In this document: positions 21,489-30,990 of the stretch, in pieces
How the letters are laid out: the number at the start of each line of letters is the position of its first letter
Position numbering within the stretch: the stretch's first letter is position 1
Source of the DNA: Endotrypanum monterogeii
Lineage: Eukaryota; Euglenozoa; Kinetoplastea; Trypanosomatida; Trypanosomatidae
Assembly (NCBI GenBank): GCA_000333855.2
Contig: CM007342.1
Location: 62,001-126,000 of the forward strand
DNA: 64,000 nucleotides
Reading direction: 5' to 3'
Notes under the pieces: generated by a model
Databases searched by the model: none
What the model saw: the letters and a program-made list of their open reading frames with translations, nothing else
Told to the model about the DNA's origin: nothing
Program-made: the position numbers and the translations under genes

Positions 21489-23633
21489 CGCGTACACAAT
21501 CAAGAAAATAGAGAGTAAGCCCCCAATCAAACCACAGACACTAGAAACGAGAAACGAGAAACGAGGGGAAGGGCAAGCAAAACGGAAAAAATCAAAGACA
21601 CACACACAGGCACACAGACTCAGACTTCCCCCCTCCATGTCGTTACATAAAGGTCCCATTCCCCGATCCCCTCTTTCTCCTCTATAACAAGCGAGGCGAT
21701 GAAGAGAAGGAAGACAGAGATAGTGGGAAGGGTCGAGAGAAGCGCCAGTCGTCCTCCGTGTCGCCTCCAACTTCGGCAATCCGTGAAAATAACCCTTCAA
21801 GGAGAGATCCACATCTCATGGAAGGTGATGAAAAAGATAATCGAAAATTTAGGAGAACGAAATACAAAAAAAAAACTCGAACGCCAGTGCTGCCGCTGTC
21901 TCGTACGTATCACAGAAGACACATGATGCAGCAGATGAATGATTTCACACATACTGAAATCGGTCGGCAACGTATTCGTAGCGGGCAAGCAAAAAGGTGT
22001 CGGCACGAGATCAGTGAGTTCCACCCCCAGGTCTGTAGCTGCAGTTGTGAAACAAACAAACAAAAAGACTCACCGAAAATTAAAATAAAAAAGGTATTCA
22101 GATGTTTGTAAATAAATAAATAAATAAAGCAATACAAAGAGGGAAGGGGAAAGGGGGAGAGACATACTCTGAAGGAGAAGGGGGACAAGTGAGAGAAGTG
22201 AAGAAAGGGATAAACGACAAGGGCAGCGTGGGAACGGGTCGTGGTTTTCGGCTCCACGTCTCGTATCTATTCACTAGGTCCTCGTCGAATCCTCGACCCC
22301 AAAAAAAAAAAATATATATATATATATTTTTGTTGTTGTTGTTGTTGCACCTTGCAATGCAAAACCGCACAGCTTATCTACAGGAAAACGTGTGCGTGCT
22401 CGAGTTCAACAAAGAGGTGCACGAGTTATTTTTCTTTAAACATAGACAGCTCATTTATCGACATCACAGGAAGCGGGGAGGAGGAGAGTCACCTTCACAA
22501 TCATCGACACAAAAAGATTACCTACTCTTGTTACAGACTCGAAGATAAAAATAAAAACACAAGCGGAAAAAAAAGATGAACGATAGCACGTGCGTACGCC
22601 AAACAGCAAGTTGCAAAGATCAAAACAAGAATCTCGCAGCTGTCGCATAAAAAGCAGTCCTTCTTTCTGTGGAAACAAATGAGAGAGGGAAGCGGTTTAA
22701 AAAAAATATATATATATATATATATATATCGCTTACGCTCACCCATTCTTCTTGTCCAAGTGCTGGTACACGCCGTCGATATCGATAGCGACGCTGCCGT
22801 TTTTTTTTTGCTTGGCCATTGGTATGAACTCTGGGAAAGGCAACAGGTAATATTTGTCTCCTTGTAAATTTGAAAAGAGGGAAACTCTCCCTCTTACAGT
22901 TTGTTGAAGCTAGGGGCAACAGAGGAAAAGAGGGGAGGAGCCTCAAACAGCGCGAATAGCATGTCAACAAGGAATGGGAACCAATACGCAGAAATGTGGG
23001 AGTGTGCGTGGCATGAAATGTAAATAAAAAAAAAGTTTTTCAACACACTCAGAAGATGAAGAAACATACATTCAGAAGGACGGTGTGAGAGGAGGAATGG
23101 GTCCCCAAAATATTGTACGACAGGCAAGCTCAGTGCGCAACGACGACAAGAAAGAGGGCAAATAAAATATATAAAGAAAAATATATCACACAGAGCCCCC
23201 ATAAGAACCGAAGCCGTCGCTGTTATCAGCAACCCCTCACCGTCATCAAACAAAAAAAAAACGGCGAGGGTGAAATAAAAGGGGGGAGAAAAGGGGAGAA
23301 CGTGGAAGAATGCGCCGTTGAAAAACACACCATGCTGAACATTTATGGAAAGCGCCCCTACCCGAAGCTCCAATATATATATATATATATTTTTAGGCGC
23401 TCGACTAACGGATACTTGCCTATCTTTCTCCCCCCTCCCTGCGTGAGATTGACAGAGCGCGAGTGGGAGGGAGCAGGGAGGAGGAAGAAATCACAACAGC
23501 ACTTCTATACTCGATGGGACGCATATGTGAGGGGGAGAGAGATTTGTGTGTCTCCGTCAGTTGCAACAAGGACCTACACCTGGAAAAGGAGAGGTCAGTT
23601 GGAAGGATGTGTGTGTGGGTGGGGGGGGGGATG
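19550..23633. other. Long intergenic region, repeats only
   Basis: About 4 kb without a recognised gene. Contents: C runs (19750-19767), a palindromic TA/TG patch (19905-19929), mixed DNA (19930-20600), a TA repeat (20980-21014), TG and CA repeats (21106-21151, 21460-21489), four ATAA/AATA-type units (22108-22126), TA tracts (22310-22327, 22708-22729, 23372-23390) and many A runs. The plus strand stays purine-rich, so the transcribed strand is pyrimidine-rich throughout. Confidence 0.6.
20980..21014. repeat. TA dinucleotide repeat
   Basis: About 17 TA units in the spacer between the Ser/Tyr-rich gene and the helical-repeat gene. Confidence 0.95.
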
Positions 23634-24323
23634 TTAAGCAGATTTGGTGCGGCTTGTGGCAGATTTGTATTGTGCCATCTGCTCCTTCAGATCGGTGCGG
23701 ATGCTGTTGAGAGCAATTGTGACGACTTCCACGACTCGATGGCCAACGACCGGCACCCGTTGTACCACCACTGCACCGTTCTGAATCACCGCTGCATCGC
23801 TTACCTTTTGCTGGAAACCGAAAATCATTGCCTTGATGGAGGGGATCACCAAGGTCAGCCTCCAGGCCACGTAGAAAAGCATGCTGATGAGGTGTGTGAG
23901 CGCATGGAAGGCTGCTGTCTTGGTGATATCAAATTCCTGATAGTTGCTCATATACGGCTGCGTCTTTTCCGTCACCAAGGTACGCACAGCCGTCACCTGC
24001 CCCTTGGCGTTGTCCACAGCGTTTTGGGCGGAGGTGCGCGCGTTCTCCATGTACGAGTCGGCCTTTTTACGGGCATCCTCAACGTACTCGTGTGCCGTAC
24101 TCACTGCTTTCTTGGCGGCATCCTGAGAACGTGTCTTCTGCTCCGAAACGATTCGTTGCCCTTCATGGACGTAGGCCTGCATGGTGTTGATCGCGTTCTG
24201 AGCCTGCTGCTGCACTGTGGATGTAGCATCCGAGATGGAGTGTTGACCGTTTTCCTCCATTTTGTTGATGTTGGCCTGCACCTTCGACTTGTTGTTGTTG
24301 TTGTTGATGAGTGTATCCGTCAT
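23634..24323 (-). CDS. Helical-repeat protein with a hydrophobic anchor
   Basis: The 229-residue protein starts at the ATG at 24323, 10-14 nt after candidate splice acceptors. A short Asn run (8-11) is encoded by a GTT/AAC trinucleotide repeat. Residues 28-125 form a long amphipathic helix rich in Ala, Gln, Lys and Glu, with roughly 11-residue periodicity (AAKKAVSTAHEYVEDARKKA). Such helices are seen in LEA, apolipoprotein and perilipin-type proteins that lie on lipid surfaces. Residues 139-170 are hydrophobic, a likely membrane or hairpin insertion. The tail 171-229 is again amphipathic and ends basic. I do not recognise an orthologous family. A membrane- or lipid-droplet-associated role is a guess from the pattern; coiled-coil packing is the alternative. 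Confidence 0.72.
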   Translation of the reverse strand: MTDTLINNNNNKSKVQANINKMEENGQHSISDATSTVQQQAQNAINTMQAYVHEGQRIVSEQKTRSQDAAKKAVSTAHEYVEDARKKADSYMENARTSAQNAVDNAKGQVTAVRTLVTEKTQPYMSNYQEFDITKTAAFHALTHLISMLFYVAWRLTLVIPSIKAMIFGFQQKVSDAAVIQNGAVVVQRVPVVGHRVVEVVTIALNSIRTDLKEQMAQYKSATSRTKSA

Positions 24324-24332
24324 TTGCGTGGC

Positions 24333-24392
24333 CTGACTTCGCAGTCACACGTGAACAAGGGAAGAGAAAGACACGGGGGGGGGGAGGCGGAG
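24333..24392 (-). promoter_or_regulatory. Candidate trans-splice acceptor
   Basis: On the minus strand a C/T-rich stretch (about 24348-24392, with ten C in a row) is followed by GAAG (AG at 24337-24338) and TCAG (AG at 24333-24334). Either leaves only 9-13 nt before the ATG at 24323, short but workable for trypanosomatid leaders. Confidence 0.42.
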
Positions 24393-27377
24393 GTGAACAC
24401 GTGAATCGTATGCCAAGTCTCTGAAACGAAGGCACGCAATACTGACGCAAGAGAAAGGATTTTTTTTTTTGAGTTGAAGAAGACGCACGCCTGCTGCTGT
24501 GGGTATTGGGGTGGAAGTGTGCTTTCGTGAAGGGCCACTGAGAAGAATAATGCGAAAGAGGGAGAAGTGGGAAAAAAAACTTTCAAAGAGTGCGTACAAT
24601 ATGTCAACCGCCTCAGACTGTGTGTGTGTGTGTGAAAATGTGTTATTCTTCCGGATCAAAAAAAATACAGGACTAAGGCGCAGAGATTCAAAAAAAACAT
24701 TTAGAGAACAAGAAGTGCAGGGGAGGAAAAAAAAACAGCGAAACCGCATCGAGTAGTGAAGGCTAGTTGCGCTGGGGGAAAATCAAGTTAGAACCATATC
24801 GGGCGAACGTAACCTCTATGACCTGGAGAGGGGCGGTGGTACGCGCCTTCAGAGAAGAGAGCCGTGTGCATCGGCGCAGATGCAAGTCTGTTTGCAGCCC
24901 CTATGTTACATTACCCGAGTGTCACGTGCTTACGCAATGACGACGTGATGGACATTATGGTAGACTGTTTCACTGCATTCATCACTCAACTTCGCGCCTT
25001 TTCTTTTTTCGTCCATACTTCTTGGCATATTTTCTTTATTTGTGTGTGTGTGTGTGAGCAACCCTGCTACTCGGGAAGAGAATGACATGAACGGCAATGG
25101 ACGCAGTGCACCGAGAGCTCATATCCCCTGAGTTCCTCTCGAGAGGACGATATTGCAATGAACGAGATCGACCACGCACTGGTATCAAGAGAAAACAACA
25201 AAACAAAAACAGCTATTACTACACACTGCACCAACAACAGCATCCAACAAAAAACTATAAAGCTCAAGTCGACAAAGCAGAAATGAAATAGAAAGGAGCG
25301 AGTGGTGGCGAGGGATAAGTTTCCATCACAGACATTATATTAAGGCACGCGCAAACACACGCAACAAGTCCACATCCTCACGCCTCCTCGCCAACTCGCC
25401 TACATATACACCATCGCACAGACACGCACAAAGAGAGAGAGCAGTTGTCGAAAAAAAAAAAACAAAGAGTGAAACATACGAGCTACGGCAGACAGAAGTA
25501 GTGAAAAACAGAAAAACGAAAAAAAAAAGGCTCCTTAGAGCCCGCGCACACCTCAAACGGTGTGAAAGAGTGAGTTAGTGAGAAAGATGAGCACGGAAAA
25601 GGTTAGATGCGCCAAGTTTGTGGCGGTGATGAGGTTGAAGAACGAACAGAGAAGCGTAGCAGTAAAAACATTAAAAGTTCACATTCACTTTTTTTTTCTT
25701 GGACGAGGCGCGCAGACTGACTATGATATACCGAACACATAATCAAGATCTCCATGCAATATATATATATATATAATAATAAAAATAATATACACAAGAT
25801 GCCATGTTTACGATATTCCTTTGACAAATTTTATATCCTCGAATAACCGTCAGGAGACATCTCAGCCGCATTCCGATATGTGCGGAAGGGAGTGATGTTT
25901 TCATTTGCTGGTCAAAGCGGGAGTGCTGAGTGCACGACCACCACAAAAAAAAAAATCTTTTCAGTGATCGGTGACAAGTCGGCAATCGGCGACGACAGAA
26001 CGGAATTGGTAAGAAAACCAACATCAGCTGAGAAGCGATAAAAATAATTCCACTGTCTTTAATCCGAAGGTCGCCCCCAGTCGCATTAACTGGTGCTGCA
26101 GCATTGAGGACAAAAGGAAGGGAAAAAAGAAAGCTCAACACCAGCGGTCATGTATTCTGGGGAGAGGGGAGGTAAGCATCCGACATTGTGTATCTTATAC
26201 TCCATGGAAAAGGAGCAATCATGGCGAGTTGAGGAGGCTGGGTTGTGTGTACGTGCGTGAGCGCGCACACGGGTGGGTGCGATTGCAGATACAATGGCTT
26301 ATTTTTTTCTCCTCTTTTAGATCATAGAAAAATATCAATAGACACATACACACGGAACCACTGAACAAAAAAAAAAAAATTTTCAAGACAAGGCTGGAAA
26401 GTCGCCATAAAATTTTTTTTAAACAGCGATCTAAGTGGTTCAAAAGAATTTGGATTCGAGTGGGGGAGTGGGGTGTGGTGTAATCAACAGAACCTCTACA
26501 CAAAGAGTCGTGCACAACCACGTAGGACCGACACTTGTTCGTCAGTTAGAGGTGGTGAGAGGAAGGGGGAGAGCACGTGGGGGGAGGGAAAACAATAACT
26601 GAGGAAGATCATCTCCATCAAAACGAAAGCTTAGGGGAATACGATGAGTCACGATGTCATCCTGTGTCAATCAAAGGTAGCGCTATACATATGCATACAT
26701 ACATTTACACATAGTCACATACACATATACACACACACGTATATATATATATATATATATACATACGCAGTGGTGAAGAAGAAGGCATAACCGTTTAGAT
26801 TTTCACTGAGTGCTCATCTGCCCCCCCCCCTTCCTCCGAGGGGGAAGGGGGGGGGGTTGTAAGGACCAATGGACGAGCTGAGACGCTGAAAACCACGAAA
26901 ACTGATTTGATGAGTACAGTATGCAAGACACTCGCTCGCATTGGGTGGAAGAGAAAAAACACCAAGAACATTTTCCAACTCAAACAATAAACGAGCGGCA
27001 GTCGGTGAGGCAGAAAGCATCCACAATGCGAAGGCAGACTGTCTCGTGCTACGGACTCTGCCACCGCATATATATATATATATATATGTAATGCTACAGT
27101 GCGACCTAGCACACTGCTTCCTGTGGCCAAGGGAAGAGCTTAGCAGCTATTCGGTTTCTGTTTTCATTCTCCCCTCCTATTTTGCCCTCAACAGAATCTT
27201 TCCGAAGCGAGTCCGCCTCATACACGTAGCGCTCCAACAAGACACGCCTTCCCTTCTGGCATTCTTTTCTGACTGCACTCCACTCCTTGGAAATATGCAA
27301 ATAATTGTAGACAGAAATTTTTTTTTATCCTTTTTCCGACCGCACACCCAGAGGGGTTATAATGTTCAACTGCATCG

Positions 27378-27408
<31 letters not shown>

Positions 27409-27601
27409 GTTGGAAAGAGGTGATTTCGTTGATTTCATATGCCTCGTGCTATTTATATTGACCTCTCTGTGCCAGCAGCGTCACCTGCGCCCAACTCACC
27501 CGCGCCGACACTTGCGGTGACCGCCCTACCTCACCTCACCTCCCACCTCCCCTCACGGCACATAACTCTATCCTCTCCTCATATAGAGAAAAGGGGGGAC
27601 C
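24393..27601. other. Intergenic, repeats and purine tracts
   Basis: A/G-rich plus-strand sequence with TG repeats (24619-24635, 25041-25056, 27383-27407) and TA repeats (25757-25776, 26740-26761, 27068-27087). A C run facing a G run (26821-26830 and 26842-26856) could form a hairpin around GGAAG/CTTCC. The segment 27455-27601, just after the RING-protein stop, is G-rich on the minus strand and is probably its 3' untranslated region. No gene was recognised. Confidence 0.6.
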
Positions 27602-28951
27602 TCAACGCGGCTCGGGGCCGTACATGGCAACTAAGGTCATGAGGAGGCTTTCCTCCTCACCAATGAACTTCACCAGCGTGGCATCCAGACGCGGCATTGC
27701 AGGGGGATCGTAATACTCCACGACGCGCTTAATGCGGCGGATGAAGTCTTCCTGTGCCCTCCGCGCCTCTAACATTTGCTGATTCTTTTTGAGTACGTCT
27801 GTGTGACGGGCAAACCCGCGCAACACGTCGTGAAAGGGTAGCTTGACGACAGAGGCAATGGCGCTATCGTGGCGCCCACTGTGTCTACGGCCCCCGTGCC
27901 CGAGAAATGACTGCCTTATTTCAGCATCTTTGGTTCGGAGGAGCTGCTCGATCGACGACCACTCTCTCTCGTCCAAGTCACGCTCAAAGTATTGTTCCGC
28001 GAGAATACGACACTGATCGACAGTGAGCAGTCCCGTCTCATCCACGTCCAGGAGCTGGGCCACTTGCAAGATGCGCTCGTAGGAAGCAACAGTCATGTTG
28101 TACCACTGAGCTGGGTTCCGTCGGTTCAACATGAGCCAGAGACATACCACATGGAAAGACACGGATTCCGTAACAGGATTTCGATTTGCCATCTCGAAGA
28201 GGTTCTTCACATCATCTGGGTGGCTGGGATAGTTCAAGAAGCGGAGAAATCGGCAGGCATCTCTCCACCGCAGTGTTGGCTCTTGGTGCTTGCCCGCAAC
28301 GCAGACGGCGAAGTGAGCGAAGCGCTCGATTAGCTCACGGTACTCCTTCGTAGACATTCCAAAATCTGCTGCAGTCATTGTCAAGGACTGTCGCCATTCT
28401 GCGCGCTGCTCACTCGTCAGTCGACAGTCACAGACAGTAGCCGAAACGTCAGCGTTGCTCGAAGACGGCCGTCCATGAGGGCTTCCAGGGAGGTCCGTCC
28501 CCACTTTACGTTCAGCAGGTGAGCTCTGGGCGATGGGGGCGGTGGAAGAGCGCGCTCTGGTATCATCAGCGGTGTTGCGTTCGAGGTAGTATCCTTGCAT
28601 TGTTTCGGCTTCTAAAGACGACGGTGCGTCGTCCTCCTCGATGGATTGTGTCTCGCCAGCCTCAAGACATTTTACGTGTTTCTCTTTGAATTCATTGTAG
28701 GTGCCTTTCCATGAGCAAGCATTACAGGATCCTCGTGTACGCTGCAAGAGTCGCAAAATAAATTTTCCGGGCGTGCGAAACTCATTAGCGGGTCCACAGC
28801 ACACGGGACACGTTTCCAGGCCCTCTACACAACCTCTGCAAAAGATGTGCTGACACCCGCTGATTTCTACTGGATCTGTCCAAAGACAGCAACACACTGC
28901 ACACTCGGCATCCATGCCCAATGTGGTGTCCGGCACAAAGTATTTGGCCAT
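27602..28951 (-). CDS. RING-finger protein with TRAF-type finger and EF-hand-like region
   Basis: The 449-residue protein starts at the ATG at 28951; the upstream frame lacks coding character. Residues 17-51 form a C3HC4 RING (C17, C20, C33, H35, C38, C41, C48, C51), typical of E3 ubiquitin ligases that recruit an E2. A second zinc site (C76, C79, H92, C95) has TRAF/SIAH-like spacing. Residues 100-180 are acidic linker. The helical part about 180-400 holds an EF-hand-like loop (DVDETGLLTVDQ) whose twelfth position is Gln rather than Glu or Asp, so calcium binding is doubtful. The C-terminus ends in LVAMYGPEPR preceded by DATLVKFIGEEE, a motif I recall at the ends of several kinetoplastid proteins. 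Ligase activity is inferred; substrates are unknown. Confidence 0.82.
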   Translation of the reverse strand: MAKYFVPDTTLGMDAECAVCCCLWTDPVEISGCQHIFCRGCVEGLETCPVCCGPANEFRTPGKFILRLLQRTRGSCNACSWKGTYNEFKEKHVKCLEAGETQSIEEDDAPSSLEAETMQGYYLERNTADDTRARSSTAPIAQSSPAERKVGTDLPGSPHGRPSSSNADVSATVCDCRLTSEQRAEWRQSLTMTAADFGMSTKEYRELIERFAHFAVCVAGKHQEPTLRWRDACRFLRFLNYPSHPDDVKNLFEMANRNPVTESVSFHVVCLWLMLNRRNPAQWYNMTVASYERILQVAQLLDVDETGLLTVDQCRILAEQYFERDLDEREWSSIEQLLRTKDAEIRQSFLGHGGRRHSGRHDSAIASVVKLPFHDVLRGFARHTDVLKKNQQMLEARRAQEDFIRRIKRVVEYYDPPAMPRLDATLVKFIGEEESLLMTLVAMYGPEPR

Positions 28952-29458
28952 CCTACAGCGGACTCTTAGCACGACAGTAACAGTGGGTAAAGAAGGGAAC
29001 CGTGTGGTTAGATGTAACAGGCAGCGGTGGGGGGGGGGTGGAGGGAGTCCGAGTAGGTTCGCTAAAATAAGTAAAAAAAGGCTACTGACTTCCCTAACGC
29101 TGTCGGCGATGAACACCACCAGAAGATACCAACGGTTGAGAGGGGGGAAAACTGTCGACTGTGGTGATAATGTAAGCAGCAAGTGAGTTTGGCCTCCGCC
29201 CAACCCTCCAAGATGAGCAGTTGGGCCTTCACACCTGGCGCGTGAACGGGGGAACACAGAGACGCTCTAGAGCACAGATTAGCAAGCCAACTAGCTTTCC
29301 AAAAAATATCCAAAGTAGTAAAAAAAAAAAACATAGAGAGGTCAACACGGCTGTGTGGGAGACAAACACAATGCCTAAAAAAAAGAGCAGAAAAACAGGG
29401 GAGCCCGAAAGGGAAAAAATAAAATGGATTTTAGTGATACCGTCAGCCTATACGCGTA

Positions 29459-29494
<36 letters not shown>

Positions 29495-29720
29495 GCAATA
29501 TATATATATATATACAATTGTAGTGCAAGGACGTATGTGTACTCGTAATGAAAGAGCGGAAAGAAGGCAAGAAACGGTGCGAGTGGGTTTCCCTGATTAG
29601 ATAGAAGATATGAAATACGAGAAGCACACAATTACGTCCTTAGGTACCAATCGAAGAATTTAGAGGAAAAAAACGTTCTGCATATGCAAAACCTCAATGG
29701 GGTTCGGGTAAGAGATGGTA
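28952..29720. other. Upstream region of the RING gene
   Basis: The minus strand directly upstream of the ATG has C/T stretches (about 28981-29050), and a plausible AAG acceptor lies near 28965. A TG repeat (29461-29490) and a TA repeat (29500-29514) follow. No gene was recognised. Confidence 0.5.
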
Positions 29721-29809
29721 TATGAGAAGACCGAGGGAGAAGATAGCGCGGCGCATGCACAAAGACTAGGAAGGCAATAAAGCAGACATCACGATATATA
29801 CATTTTTGT

Positions 29810-29844
<35 letters not shown>

Positions 29845-29853
29845 TGTGTGTGT
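29721..29853. repeat. Left copy of a duplicated segment at an assembly gap
   Basis: This 133-bp segment begins TATGAGAAGACCGAGGGAG and ends in TA then TG repeats at the gap. It recurs at 29874-30013 with several single-base insertions, so it is probably one locus represented twice. Confidence 0.85.
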
Positions 29854-29873
29854 NNNNNNNNNNNNNNNNNNNN
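29854..29873. other. Assembly gap (20 N)
   Basis: Short N run exactly between two copies of the same segment. Confidence 0.99.
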
Positions 29874-29967
29874 TATGAGAAGACCGACGGGAGAAGATAG
29901 TCGCGGCGCATGCAACAAAGACTAGGAAGGACAATAAAGACAGACATCACGATATATACATTTTGTT

Positions 29968-30002
<35 letters not shown>

Positions 30003-30013
30003 TGTGTGTGTGT
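29874..30013. repeat. Right copy of the duplicated segment
   Basis: Compared with 29721-29853 this copy has extra single bases (for example GACGGGAG for GAGGGAG, TAGTCGCG for TAGCGCG, GCAACAAAG for GCACAAAG). Five one-base insertions fall in about 70 bp, plus a small rearrangement around ATTTTGTTATA. That pattern looks like uncorrected read error. Confidence 0.85.
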
Positions 30014-30990
30014 ATGTGGTGGAGGGGGCGCAAAGGGTGGAGGCACGTTTCACGGTGGCTGCTGAATATTTCAAAAGAGTATATTCATGTGTGTGCGCGT
30101 CAGTGCAGCCAACCAGCGACCTTCGGGGTCAATGTTATTTTGTCTTTTCCTTTAAAGTAACGAAGGAGAAACAACAAAAACGAGGGGTAGAGGAGAGGCG
30201 CCGTATCTTTGCTTTGTACGCCCAATCGTCTTCATATTTTTACGTGTATGTGTTAGTGTGCCGTTCTTCTTCCCACTACATTTATGAGACGTACACGATG
30301 TAGACATATCTCGTCACCACATACAACACGTGCTCTAAGCGCCGCGCACTTGGAGCCTCTTCTATTTAATCGCTGTGGATGACATTCGTCGTGGAAAAAA
30401 AACGTATTTTTTTTTTTGTTTAGAGAGAGAAATATATATAGCCATGCTCTCCAGCACGCACGCATTAAGCGAATTATCGCCATGTACACTTCAGTTGTTT
30501 GCTGAAGACCCGAGGAACGGCCCGCTCCACACCGACACAGTCCATGTCCAGTACCATCACAACACAACGGCAAGAACCCCCAAACTGAGCAAAAAAAAAG
30601 GCTAAAAAAAACTTTATGGAGTTACCTAAACGTTGAAAATACAACTGGTGCGCCTTTCATACACCCTCAAAGCACACACACACACACACGGAATAACATG
30701 CAGATACACGTCGCCCCTACTCACACAAGCGCATCATAAAACAAGGCACATGTATGGAAGAGAAACAAACAAAAAAAGAACCCGCTATGATTAATTTGTG
30801 CACTTCCGTTTAAAAAAAAAACGTTTGGCGACCATACCAAGGAAACGTTTATGGACAAACAGGGAGACAAAAAGACGACAACAGAAACCACATCAAGGGC
30901 CTTGGGAATCGACAGGAAATTGGGGAGGAGAGGTTCATAGAGCATTTGGAAAAAAGCGTATTGTTTCACTTCACGTTCGGGTTGTTTCGT
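30014..30990. other. Intergenic, probable 3' region of the Pol5-like gene
   Basis: Mixed sequence with A runs and a CA repeat (30675-30690), lying downstream of the Pol5-like stop codon at 30991. Frames are short and low in complexity. No gene was recognised. Confidence 0.55.

Noticed and set aside
21054..21812. Minus-strand frame of 252 codons in the 20-23 kb spacer
   Set aside because: It is made of TG/CA repeats and T-rich tracts (Cys-Val and His-Thr runs) and lacks coding character.
22894..23373. Minus-strand frame of 159 codons upstream of the helical-repeat gene
   Set aside because: It is Phe/Leu/Ser-rich translation of pyrimidine DNA; no family resemblance or plausible start context.
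23463..24404. Plus-strand frame of 313 codons overlapping the helical-repeat gene
   Set aside because: It is the antisense shadow of a better gene on the minus strand, whose helix periodicity and splice signal are convincing.
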